Of a DNA stretch of 64,000 nucleotides, positions 21,198 through 30,789 are shown piece after piece. The stretch is from Symbiodinium natans (lineage: Eukaryota; Sar; Dinophyceae; Suessiales; Symbiodiniaceae), in assembly GCA_905221605.1 (NCBI GenBank), contig CAJNDS010002336.1, positions 101,208 to 165,207 of the forward strand. The letters run 5' to 3'. The notes under the pieces are model-generated. The model was not told the origin of the DNA. It did not search any database and worked only from the letters and a program-made list of their open reading frames with translations. The position numbers were made by a program, and so were the translations under genes. The first letter of the stretch is position 1. The number at the start of each line of letters is the position of its first letter.

Positions 21198-21593
21198 TCA
21201 TCCTATTCCCGCGCGAGCTTCAAGCCACCACCAAGCGTACTGACGGGGCTTCCGCGTCTCCCCGTTCTCAAACATCAATGCGCCGTTCGCCACGTCCGCC
21301 TGCATTCTCCGGAACATTCTGGGCCTGAATCTTGACCCAGCTCGCACCTTCATTCCGTCGACGATTTCTCTCTCGTTGTTCACTGGTCTCCAGAGACTGG
21401 GATCTGATAGTTGTCGTAGATGTTGGTCATAATTCCTCTTGTGGTTCGGAGTTTTGCAACACTCATCCGCAGCATGGGATATAATCCTCCTCGAAATCCC
21501 GCTCAAACCCCTATCCCGAGTTTTGGGATACCCCCCCGCAGCATTGGACGTACTCCTCAGCGAAGCCCTGCTCGAATCCCTATCCCAAGACAC
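21198..21593 (-). CDS. Possible small ORF downstream of gag, unknown
   Basis: A 131-codon minus-strand frame between the Gag-like ORF and the 20.2-kb repeats. The C-terminal half is protein-like (DGMKVRAGSRFRPRMFRRMQ, ENGETRKPRQYAWWWLEARA); the N-terminal part overlaps a local duplication at 21,470-21,600. No retroelement motif is visible. It may be a decayed pol fragment or chance. Confidence 0.25.
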   Translation of the reverse strand: MSWDRDSSRASLRSTSNAAGGYPKTRDRGLSGISRRIISHAADECCKTPNHKRNYDQHLRQLSDPSLWRPVNNEREIVDGMKVRAGSRFRPRMFRRMQADVANGALMFENGETRKPRQYAWWWLEARAGIG

Positions 21594-21795
21594 CCCCCGT
21601 TCGAGTTGGGCGAGCTGCGTGACGAAGTCCTCAGTGGAATCAATTGTTTGCCGATTGCTGGGCGGGGCAAGCGCTGCAATGAGATCACCCTCTGGATTAG
21701 GATGAAGACGTTCCCTATCCCTGTTCGTGGCGCAGCGTTCTCTGACGTCTGTATAGTCTATATTCCGAGCGGATACGGCATACTCCCGGATAGCC

Positions 21796-24700
21796 TCAGG
21801 GTTGCGGCCCGCCCCTATCAGAGAGATGCCGCGCCCAATCTTCCATGTACTGGCGATTCTGCTCCGCCCTCCATTCCTCTACCCTTTGCTTAATCCTACC
21901 ATACAACCATGAGTGGGTTTTACCTTCTGCCGGTCTCTTCCTCCAGGCCTCGATGTCATGATTCAAGAAGGAAAGGCGCCGCACCTTACTATACAGAATA
22001 TCCCCCAGTTGCTCATCGGACCATGTGTTCCGCCCTGTCGCTTCAACCCGCACGCGCACGATATCCCATTTGTCCATGAAAACGTCCAACATACTCACTT
22101 CGCATTGACCTGGGCACATCTCGCACGCAGTACTCGACAAGGCCTCGTTCAACACCTCCTGCTCCCTATTGGGAGAAATGCTGTAAAATCTAACCACCAT
22201 GCTTAGCAGCCTCATAGCCGACATTGTCTCTCGCCCAGCCGTTCGCTTGAACATCTCCCCCTGCACTTTACTGGCCAGACTCGTCGATTTGATCATATTC
22301 CGCAGCCCTTCCCATAGCTTGTTTTCCAAAGCCGCATACTTCAATGGTCTATCCAATTCGCTTTCACTCATATCCCTAACACGCAGAATCGTGGAGTATC
22401 CGTACTCCCCGTCGTAAATGTACGCGCTTTTCGCCGCCCGGGCCACTTCCCCAAGCCACGTGTGTAGATTCGCTGGGTTGGGCTCCTCAGGAAGGATCAT
22501 ATCAAAGCACTTGTATACTATTCCCAGATATTCCCGTCGTTTCAACTCAGGATCAACGCCACCATGACCGTCTCCACACTGTAGTGTCTGCCGCATTCTA
22601 TGCTGCTCTTCGCACCTCTTTTCCACTTCAGCTACTCTATACCGCATTGCGCTCATCTCCGCCTCGATGCTGTTCCTTTTTGCTGCCGCATCTATCCGTT
22701 GAGTGAGCTCCGTGATGAGACCCTCCTGCGTCTCCTGCATGGTCCTGAGCCGCGCGTTCTCGTTCTCGAGCTGCTCGATTCTTCTCTGCGTTTGGGTTTT
22801 ATACTCCATCCATTCGCCCTTGTCCACCGCATTCTCGTTTTGTATCTTTGCTATCGAGTCACGCATCTCCTGAACCATGACCTCCAACTCTTTAATCCTC
22901 ACGGATGCAACGAATGTTTTTGCATCCCTCGCCTGCTGATCCCGCACACGCCGAAGCATCTTGGCCATCTCCGCGACATTTGCCTCTATTCCATCTATCC
23001 TCCCAGCGATCCTGACACATGCGCTCCGCGCCCCATCGTCAGCGCAAGTGTTGTCAGGTCTATCAGCGCTCCTCGTGATATTCCAGCGGTCCCGATTACT
23101 GCATTCTACCACGCGTAACCTATCCCTCAGCTGCTTGTTCTCGTCCATGATTTCCGCATGTTCCTTGCCTATCTTCTCAATCAGCTTTTCCATGGCATCA
23201 ACTCTCCCCTTCACGGTGCCTACATCACCCGTCATCACATTGATACTCTCACGAATCTGTTGCAGAGGCTCCGCGATGTTCCTCGACATTGATAAATCCA
23301 TCGTCCCTTTCATTCGCTTGAGCTCGTCCACGACATACCTCACTCGAAAACTCATCAATTCAACGCTTTTCGCTATCCCTTTAAACTCGCCCCGCTCAAC
23401 ATGATTGACGCCTTTGCTTGCCTCACCGTGCTCTCGGCCCAATGACTCCACAGCCTTTGCCAACTCCTCCCTAATCCAGCTCCGTAGATCCCGAATGCTA
23501 TCATCCAATCGTCGTTGAACGTTGCGCTCCACATCAATCATCTCGGCGCGTTGTGTAATGGACTTATCTTCGACCTCATCCAGTCTATCGTTGATCCTCC
23601 TGAGCCCGTCCCGAATCTCATCATTCATCTCTGTGGCCGCATTCCTGATGTCAATAGTCACTCCCTCTATCGCATCGACTCTGCCCTCACATCCCTCATA
23701 TTCCGATATTCCATTTCCCCTTGCGGCGGCATCATGTGATATCCCGTTCGGGGGTTGCGGGGGAGGGGTACTTATCGTATATTCCATCTTCTTGGCCCTC
23801 GTTCCAGCATCAATCTTTGGTGACCTTGCTATGTCCGAAGATCCTTGGCTGATTTCTCCTATTCTCCCATTTAGCGGCGCGTTCCCACTCAGTCTATCCA
23901 ACACTATCCCAACGTCGACTGCGCCACCTTCTGGACCGGCCGAATGTTTCGTCCTATTCCCTGTCCCCTGGCGTTGTTCCACTCTTCGACCCTCAAGAAA
24001 TGCCAACATCACGTCACTGCTGTGGTCGATGCTATTCCATCCAATGCTCAATCCTGCATTCCTCGCTCCGAGCTCTATCCCCTTTGCGCCACCCATACTC
24101 CCCTGCTCTGCATTAGCGATGGTCTGCTCCTTCCTCATCGACCCGTCAAGTCGTCCCGAGACCTCTCTGAGCTCTCCAGTGATTTTTGGGCCAGGTCGTC
24201 CCGAGACCTCTCTGGTCTCTCCAGGGATTTTTGGGCCAGGTCGTCCCGAGACCTCTCTGGACTCTTGAGGGAAGTTTGAGCCAGGTCGTCCCGAGACCTC
24301 TCTGGGCTCTTGAGGGAATTTTGGGCCAGGTCGTCCCGAGACCTCTCTGGACTCTTGAGGGAAGTTTGAGCCAGGTCGTCCCGAGACCTCTCTGGGCTCT
24401 GCAGGGATTTTTGGGCCATGTTGTTCCGAGTCTATCCCCACCCTCATGATCCTTTCAACGCGTTCATCTCGCATATCTCCCAGCTCCGCCGCCGCATCAC
24501 TTCTACGAATATCCCCATGAACTCGCGCATCGTGTCCATCAAGACCTTGAGGATCCTTCACCCATCGATCGGCGCAACTATCCCCATGAACTCGCGCACC
24601 TATCCCAGGAGTATCCCGATCTCCGCCGTCTCCATCAGGACCAAAAGGATCCCATCTATCAACTCCATTGTTTGCTATCCCAACATCATCCGATCTCCGA

Positions 24701-25071
24701 GCATATCCCAAGTCGCTCCGTCCATGATGCGATTCCTCCAGGCAGCCGTCTCCGGCTAACATATCTTCCTCGACAACCCCGCCAAAAACACTCGAAGGCC
24801 CTGATATCCCATCATCCGCCCTAGGAGTCGTTCCATCTGAAAGGCTCAGATCCCATGGTCCTCCTCGTTCCTGACTATCCCCAATGCCTGACAAGTCAAA
24901 CGCTTTGTCGTCCCCGCTCGCATTCTTCCCAAGTCCATCTCCATCTCCAGCGCACCCATCGTACATTCCGTTCCCTAGTCCTGCGGGGGTGCGTCCACTC
25001 CCCACATGTCTACCCCGACCCAAATCCATATATCCCTCTCGTGCCCGCTCGTCGTTCCACATGTCCGTCAT
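21796..25071 (-). CDS. Gag-like structural polyprotein, 1091 codons
   Basis: An intronless ORF whose ATG lies 64 nt inside the right LTR, the usual place of gag. Residues 1-210 are acidic and Gly/Asp-rich. Residues about 217-312 are five or six tandem 20-residue repeats (EVSGRPGPKFPQEPR type). About 460-830 is heptad-rich coiled coil (DEIRDGLRRINDRLDEVEDK). About 840-1060 is an all-helical, tryptophan-containing region (HTWLGEVARAAKSAY, LENKLWEGLRNM, AMRLLSMVVRFYS) resembling capsid domains of copia-type Gag. No zinc knuckle or protease motif was seen. Gag assembles particles around element RNA; here the role is inferred from position and helical pattern. At 1091 residues it is much longer than usual Gag. 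GGGATA/GGAATA occurs in all three codon registers of the ORF. Confidence 0.72.
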   Translation of the reverse strand: MTDMWNDERAREGYMDLGRGRHVGSGRTPAGLGNGMYDGCAGDGDGLGKNASGDDKAFDLSGIGDSQERGGPWDLSLSDGTTPRADDGISGPSSVFGGVVEEDMLAGDGCLEESHHGRSDLGYARRSDDVGIANNGVDRWDPFGPDGDGGDRDTPGIGARVHGDSCADRWVKDPQGLDGHDARVHGDIRRSDAAAELGDMRDERVERIMRVGIDSEQHGPKIPAEPREVSGRPGSNFPQESREVSGRPGPKFPQEPREVSGRPGSNFPQESREVSGRPGPKIPGETREVSGRPGPKITGELREVSGRLDGSMRKEQTIANAEQGSMGGAKGIELGARNAGLSIGWNSIDHSSDVMLAFLEGRRVEQRQGTGNRTKHSAGPEGGAVDVGIVLDRLSGNAPLNGRIGEISQGSSDIARSPKIDAGTRAKKMEYTISTPPPQPPNGISHDAAARGNGISEYEGCEGRVDAIEGVTIDIRNAATEMNDEIRDGLRRINDRLDEVEDKSITQRAEMIDVERNVQRRLDDSIRDLRSWIREELAKAVESLGREHGEASKGVNHVERGEFKGIAKSVELMSFRVRYVVDELKRMKGTMDLSMSRNIAEPLQQIRESINVMTGDVGTVKGRVDAMEKLIEKIGKEHAEIMDENKQLRDRLRVVECSNRDRWNITRSADRPDNTCADDGARSACVRIAGRIDGIEANVAEMAKMLRRVRDQQARDAKTFVASVRIKELEVMVQEMRDSIAKIQNENAVDKGEWMEYKTQTQRRIEQLENENARLRTMQETQEGLITELTQRIDAAAKRNSIEAEMSAMRYRVAEVEKRCEEQHRMRQTLQCGDGHGGVDPELKRREYLGIVYKCFDMILPEEPNPANLHTWLGEVARAAKSAYIYDGEYGYSTILRVRDMSESELDRPLKYAALENKLWEGLRNMIKSTSLASKVQGEMFKRTAGRETMSAMRLLSMVVRFYSISPNREQEVLNEALSSTACEMCPGQCEVSMLDVFMDKWDIVRVRVEATGRNTWSDEQLGDILYSKVRRLSFLNHDIEAWRKRPAEGKTHSWLYGRIKQRVEEWRAEQNRQYMEDWARHLSDRGGPQP
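24130..24420 (-). repeat. In-frame 60-bp repeats within the Gag-like ORF
   Basis: Units of CCAGGTCGTCCCGAGACCTC followed by TCTGG(A/G)CTCTTGAGGGAA and TTTTGGGC. The period keeps frame and encodes EVSGRPG(P/S)(K/N)(F/I)(P)(Q/G)E.R. The conservation suggests recent expansion or selection on protein length. Confidence 0.92.
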
Positions 25072-25135
25072 GACGTTGAACTATCCTTGCCTCGCCTTCG
25101 GCTCAGTCGGCACAGAAACTACAAGGCTCTTAACC

Positions 25136-25932
25136 TGTGCGAAGTGTCCAAACCAAGGAACACTTACGCGTCGAAGAACTGAAAAACTGTGTCCACTATT
25201 CCGGTTGATCAGACCCAAGTAGACAAGAAAGTTGGTATATACAGTTGTAAAGGTGTCAAGTTGCCAAAGAGGTAGCAGTATCCCTGCCAACGGGGAACAC
25301 AAGGTAGCTAGCCAAGTATTCCTATGCCACTCCCGACGTCGACTATCGGAAGGATCCCCAGAGTTGCTATCTCCAGGGGGTGATGACCTACCGCTCAAGA
25401 TGTATCCACTAGCCGTCCGGCTGCGTGTTGTACACCTATCCCAGTATTCACCTGAACAGCCACCTATCCCCAGTATCCTCCGGCCTCCGGCTACGAGTTG
25501 TAAAGGGAACAGGTAACTATTCCAAGGGTTAGGGAAAAGGATCTATCCCTCGTCAACGCCCGATCCTTTTAGCTCCTCTGGCCTCCGGCTGCGAGTTGGC
25601 TAATCGGATCCACCACGTACAGGGACACTATCCACGGGGGCGAAAACTGTACAGGCTGGGCGCAGCTACGCAGTGAAGTCAACAAAAAAGGAAGAAAGAA
25701 ACAAAGGTGAACGAATATACAGTGTGCTTGAGTTGCTGTCATGTTGCCCTGTAAGCCCAGACAGCAACAGCACACGAAACTTCATCCAGGCCCCTTCGTC
25801 TATCCCACAGTTCTGCGCACTATTCCGGCTCGTCCACGAGGAAGATAACATCTATCCCGAGGCAAACCCGAAATCAACTGACATCAAAATATCTGCACCC
25901 CCGAATACACCTGAAAGACGTGGTGCGAAACA
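25136..25932 (-). repeat. Right LTR (5' LTR of the minus-strand element)
   Basis: 797 bp, TG...CA ends, nearly identical to the left LTR. The sense-strand sequence right after it begins GGTTAAGAGCC. No standard TGG-initiated primer-binding site was recognised, so the priming tRNA is undetermined. Confidence 0.95.
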
Positions 25933-26140
25933 GGGGGGGGCGGGGGGGGGGGGGGGGGGGGTTGGGGGCGGAGGGAGGGGCTTGTGGGGGGATTCAAACC
26001 GACTCGGAACCCAAAAACTTGTCCTCTGACTCTGGTGGACCACCACCTCGCAGCCGCCTCCACGATAGCATTGCAGGGAAACATCCCAAGGTGGTTTGGA
26101 GATTTTGGGTTTAAGGTTTAGGGTTTTAAGCCTAGAAATC
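25933..26140. repeat. G-rich right flank of the element
   Basis: Starts G8-C-G20-TT-G5, almost the same string that ends the left flank (G8-C-G21-TT-G5). It continues into ordinary sequence with a short TTTAGGG-like word at 26,108-26,131. Confidence 0.85.
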
Positions 26141-26286
26141 GGGAAGTTTCTGTGGTCTGCGCTCGCTTCTATGTCCTGAGGCCGTGGCGGCCCCGCCGAG
26201 TTCAAAGCGGAGACCTTCAGGCATTCGGAAGCCCCATACCAAAACCCCCAAAAGGAAAGTACAGGTTTTAGGGTTCGCATTTAAAG

Positions 26287-26760
26287 GTGAGTCCGGGACT
26301 ATCAGGGACCGAGGCCATGAAACTCGGAGTGCTCGTGTACAGGGTGATTTGTGAACATTCCATGCCAGCATGGGTGGATGCTAAAGGAGACGAGATATTT
26401 AAGAATACGTTGAATGGAGCTGGAGTAGCAGATCGTAGCGACAACTCCAAAGTCAGCATCTTTCAGAGATTATACTTGTACAGGCGGAATAAGTACGCAT
26501 TGCCATACGGGACTGTAGCAGCCAATAGCAACACAGACACAACTAGCTTCAAGAGGATCAGCAGAGATCTGTGTAGCGACGCTGTGTCAGGCACGCTAAC
26601 TTCCTCGGCAAGTTGCTGGCAGCTCGGACAACCATGTTCAGGCGTCTCCCTCCAAACATGTGGAGGTAGTCCGGAACCCATTACGCTCGCCTGGTCGCCA
26701 GCCGGCTTCGGCGGGTCCCGTGGCTCCTGCCACGAAAACACATCCCAATCTGAATCCTAA
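26287..26760 (+). CDS. Candidate ORF or exon, unknown protein
   Basis: A 157-codon open frame. Its first two thirds look protein-like (MKLGVLVYRVICEHSMPAWV, AKGDEIFKNTLNGAGV, IFQRLYLYRRNKYALPYG). The last third is low quality. The opposite strand over the same bases gives a hydrophobic frame (26,463-26,741), so strand choice is uncertain. No homologue is recognised. Confidence 0.3.
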   Translation: MSPGLSGTEAMKLGVLVYRVICEHSMPAWVDAKGDEIFKNTLNGAGVADRSDNSKVSIFQRLYLYRRNKYALPYGTVAANSNTDTTSFKRISRDLCSDAVSGTLTSSASCWQLGQPCSGVSLQTCGGSPEPITLAWSPAGFGGSRGSCHENTSQSES

Positions 26761-27678
26761 AGTCCAAAATCCGCCAAACTCGATGGCATCCCAAGATGGC
26801 TTCGCATCGATGCTCAACACACTCATCTGAAAGCGCACGCATCCTAGCGTTCCTTCATGGATGGGAGCTGGGCCGCCCTTTCTGAGAGGACATACAAGCA
26901 GTGGCTCGTCCTCGTCGTCGTGCCCGGTGATGTCACACGCCTCACATGAGGTCAGGAACTCCATGGGTCTCTTTGAAGGTTCGGAAAGATTTCGGAGGAT
27001 GCTTCCTGCTCATGTCAAGCACATGCCGCGGCATTCCATGTCTCTCACTGGAGCGATCGTCCCTACTCACAGGGTATGGTGCTGTGCCGTGGACTTGTTC
27101 CATGCACCTAGCCACACGCACACACCTGCGATTGTACCGAGGGCCTCTGTGGCTCCAGCGTCCTCTGCCGTCCCGCCTTAGGCAAGAGCTATAAACATGC
27201 TCCCGCAGAAAGATGGGGCAACCTCTCCGCCACAGCCAGGGTGCTGGTGGCAGGCGCAGAGCCTTGCGAATCCTGCGAATCCTGAAAGGGAACCACCAAG
27301 CTCAATTAAACTCATCTCTGAACCCGTCCTTTACCACTACTGCACATAGCACCGCAGTTGCTCAAGCCCTACAAGGTCCTAAGGCCCTGTTTCAAATAAG
27401 TTTTCTGGGTATTTCTAGCCTCGGCAGGAACGCCGCGCACTGAGTGCAGAGGTGCTTGGGGTGCTTCGGGATGCAACGCGGCCAGGTCAGGCTCGCTAAC
27501 ATCCTCAGCTTGCGGAATCGGAAACACGATGGACGGCATGTGTGACATGGGGAAGGTCTTTCTGGCGGCCTCGTGCAACTTGCCCTCTGCCAGCACGTGA
27601 TCGGACCTGGGAGCTACGAGTTCACGGGGGGGCTGGTGGAGAGTTGGGCCAGTCCCGAATCCGCAGCAGCACTACCGG

Positions 27679-27912
27679 GTGATGGCGGTTGAAGGTAGGG
27701 CTCGGTCCGCTTCGTGGATGAGACTCGCTGACGCTGATGATCTGGTGGTGGACTCTCGCCTCGGCAACAATGACATAATGAGAGCCATGGTCCAGCTATG
27801 GTTTCGGAGATGCGCTGAATGCCGGCACGATGACAAGCTTGGCCATGTGCCAACACTTTCAGAGTTCGGAGCATACACTCGGCCGCTGGCCTGCGAGATG
27901 GGCCGGCAATAG
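27679..27912 (+). CDS. Candidate exon, unknown protein
   Basis: A 77-codon plus-strand frame with exon-like composition (RLADADDLVVDSRLGNNDIM, FRRCAECRHDDKLGHVPTL). A CxxC followed by HD is present but too little for a zinc-finger call. It may belong with the frame at 27,980-28,318. No start or splice sites are certain. Confidence 0.28.
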   Translation: MMAVEGRARSASWMRLADADDLVVDSRLGNNDIMRAMVQLWFRRCAECRHDDKLGHVPTLSEFGAYTRPLACEMGRQ

Positions 27913-27979
27913 ACCAAGGACGACGGAGAACATGTAACAGTTCACCCGAAGAAATTATCCAGACTGGAAGCACTTCTAC

Positions 27980-28318
27980 TTGGACCTATCTGTGCACATG
28001 ATCGGTCACGGCTACAATCTTCCAACTTCCATAGCCCACATCATGGCCCTCATGGCCCTGGCACCTCTTCCAGCATTTCCAGACCCATCTGCCATGTCAA
28101 CAGCTTCTTGCGAATGTCTTGGCAAGGGCCTTGAGTTGCCATTAGTTTGCCAGCTATCCAATAGCATCAATCGCATCAGTTTTCGAAAGCGTGCATGGAA
28201 CATGCACTGGGCGGCCCTCCATGTCCTAGGGCACAGGCGGCGGGCACGAGAAAGGCGACGGACGGCGCGTAGACTCCGTAAAAGGGGAATGACCGCCTGG
28301 TTGCGTACTCACAGATAG
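27980..28318 (+). CDS. Candidate ORF, unknown protein
   Basis: A 112-codon frame beginning MDLSVHMIGHGYNLPTSIAH and ending in an Arg-rich tail. It is protein-like in the first two thirds. It lies about 70 bp after the previous candidate in a different register, so a short intron could join them. No family recognised. Confidence 0.25.
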   Translation: MDLSVHMIGHGYNLPTSIAHIMALMALAPLPAFPDPSAMSTASCECLGKGLELPLVCQLSNSINRISFRKRAWNMHWAALHVLGHRRRARERRRTARRLRKRGMTAWLRTHR

Positions 28319-30100
28319 GCCGGAGGCACATCCCCTTTTGCAACTGGACTTCGGACAACTGCCAGGAAAGATACTACCCCAGAAGAAGGAAGCACATCCT
28401 CTAACCAAAAACCCAGCAGGGCGAGCGCCTGCAGCCAACCATGCTCCAAGCCCAGCCCCTCAAAGTTCGGGTGAAGCTCAGAGAACTCTCTGGCCTCAGC
28501 TGAGCTCGTAGCATAGTAAGGGTTTCGGGCGTTACCTTAATAGAACCCAAACCTACTCTGGTAACGCCTTTTTAATAAAAGGCCACAAGAAGATTCTTAG
28601 GTGGGGTTTCAGGTTTCAGGGTTCGGCTCGGGCTTCAACGATCAAAAGACACTGCAGGGCAACAATTTTTGGATGAGTGAGACTGCAAGAAATGAAAATG
28701 GGCAGGGTGCGGGCTTTGCAAAGGTTAACGGTAAATCAAGTGCAGGGCTTACGTAACCTAGCTGATTTACATGTAGATGATTTAATGGCCCCACTCTGAG
28801 GCCCGCGCAGTGGGTACCATTAAAGTACGCTTCAAATGACCAGAGACCAGAACGCTCGTGCAGAGCGCAGGGGATTATGGGCAGTTAAGTGGTAGTGGAA
28901 TGCAGTGGACGGATTAGGGCTTACAGGTCTTATGTGCTTTGGCTTTGTCATTTTGACGTTTGCCCTAACCTTTATTCCACATTCTCGGAATTATCTCTTG
29001 GTGTCAGGTCAGTTGCCCTTCCGGAGATATCATTCGCTCAAACGTTGAGCTTTTCGGGTTTTTTGCTGGGCGCACGGCTTTGCCGCGAAAATGAACTTTC
29101 AGGCCGCAGAGGCACCGGAACTGTCCTGAGTGGCGGACCCTGGAGAGACCGATCTCGACCATCTTTTTGGCATTGTCCTGCATGATGTGCATGGCTCAAG
29201 TACTGACCGTCTCCTGTGCTATCCTGTGATTTGCTCTAAGGAAGTCTCCTGCGCCACAGCGATGCGCCCAGCCTGCTTCAACTCTGTCGTTTAAGTTTGA
29301 GCCGGGTCAACAGTGCTACGTAGCCATAAACTGTGCTGCAAGCTTGGCCTTCTTCAGATTCCTGCAGAGTTTGTTCATCTCTCGCTGCCTCTGTGGCTTC
29401 AAGGGATGGCCTGCGGGGCAGCTCAGGGTCTGCGCGCCTGCTTTCGTTCGCCGACGCCGATGCTGAGCTGTCACATGCTTCGGCTGGCGACCCGCCTTTC
29501 TGCTTCGTTTGCTTTTTGGCCTGCATCTGGGCAAGTGTAGATGGGACATGGCAGGTGCTGGCTTGTCATTTGTACAAGGCATAAGTACGCATACCCGTTC
29601 AGTAGTGCATGCAAGAAGTCTTCTCGTCAACGGCGCCACGTGTGTTCGAGAAGGCCCGCACGGTGTATGTGGTTTGTGAATCAAGGGCCCCGGCTTGCTC
29701 CGCCATGTGACCTGTTCCGGGCTTCTCCGGTCCTGCCTCATGCCAAGGCGAAAGGGACCAAGCCGGTGACTGGTACGAGGTCTACCATTTGCAAATCACA
29801 ACCATTTAAACACAGCCAGGTCTGCATCCACCTCGGCCCTCGGCCGTGTGGCATCAAAGCCTCTGATTCCCCTCCTCTAAACTTTCCAGCGACCGCCCTC
29901 CGTCGCTGCTAAGTCTTTCTTGTCGCCAAATGACGATATTCATGCGCTGGGAAGGGGTTCCTCGGCTTGACCTATTCATTTTTTTCGGGGGGGGAGGCCC
30001 GCTCTAAGTAACTCACAAGAGCCGCCAGTTTTGACTGATGCTCACACAGGCAGACCGCAACAGGTGTTGAAATCTTGACTTGGTTCAGCTATGTCGGAGC
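28319..30100. other. No well-supported gene
   Basis: Short frames on both strands. The most protein-like piece is on the minus strand at about 29,316-29,420 (LKPQRQREMNKLCRNLKKAK), resembling the charged helical modules found further right, but without clear splice sites. Confidence 0.4.
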
Positions 30101-30104
30101 ATCA

Positions 30105-30284
30105 GACAAAGTTTCCACAATTTTTCCAGAGTACGCAGGCCTCAGCAACGTTCATAGTCGGCTGCAGCTGCTCTGCTTCTCTTTGGTGTTGGACTCTTTG
30201 CTTCTGTTTCTTGATGTGGGCTTCCTTCTTCTGCTGCTGGCGCCGCTGTGCATCTGGGCTGGTTTCAATGTGTTTCAGAAAGTT
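30105..30284 (-). CDS. Candidate coiled-coil exon
   Basis: A minus-strand open segment of about 60 codons, rich in Gln, Lys, Arg and Glu (QRRQQQKKEAHIKKQKQRVQ) and ending in TGA. Plausible acceptors (CCAG) precede the charged stretch. It resembles the other minus-strand helical modules between 32 and 49 kb and could belong to the same gene. No family is recognised. Confidence 0.35.
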
Positions 30285-30789
30285 TCAATCAGCTGCGTCG
30301 CGCTTGTCGTGGTGCTGGGTCTGCCTTGACGCCCGAAGCCTTTAAGACTTTAAGCCCTTTGGACACTGCTTAATTACATAGCCGGAAATGGTCCGAAGCT
30401 CGGGTTCCGTTGGATTCTTTGAGTCCCTGTAGGGTTTATGGAGGTTGTGCTCCCCCGAATCTCGAACGCTTGAGCCCGAGAAGTCAAAAGTTCAGCTAAG
30501 TCCGTGGCAGCCGCAAGTCCAATCATCAACACCTGAGCTCACGAACCATCCACTCTGCATGGATCTATGGCTGACAAAAAACTGCATATAGAATCCCAGG
30601 GACCGTGATGATCGACAGTTCTGGCGCACAGAAAACGAGCAGTAGTGCGACGACTGGCGATTGAGCCGCTCTAAGATCCTGAACTTCGAGGATGCTTGGG
30701 CAGGTTTAGGGGTTTAGAAGGTTTCGCGCTTAGACTGGAAAGCCACTGAGTATCTGGCCTTGCAAGAAAAAGGCAAGGCCTCTGGATCC

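Larger units (their letters stand above)
16295..25932 (-). mobile_element. Complete LTR retroelement with Gag-like ORF and no recognisable pol
   Basis: Bounded by two direct 797-bp repeats that begin TG and end CA (16,295-17,091 and 25,136-25,932). Only two differences were seen by eye, both near positions 16,319-16,325, so insertion is recent. Sense is minus: a 64-nt leader follows the right (5') LTR, then a 1091-codon Gag-like ORF. A G6 run abuts the left (3') LTR as a minimal polypurine tract. No reverse transcriptase, integrase or protease motif was found in the remaining 4.7 kb, so it is probably non-autonomous, like plant elements that keep only gag. The element is packed with GGGATA/GGAATA on its sense strand. 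Confidence 0.88.

Noticed and set aside
25100-25135. GGTTAAGAGCC after the 5' LTR as a primer-binding site
   Set aside because: It lacks the usual TGG start and I cannot match it to a specific tRNA end.
26861-26964. CEACDITGHDDEDEP on the minus strand as a zinc-finger start
   Set aside because: Only one CxxC pair is visible, with no completing ligands in a consistent frame.
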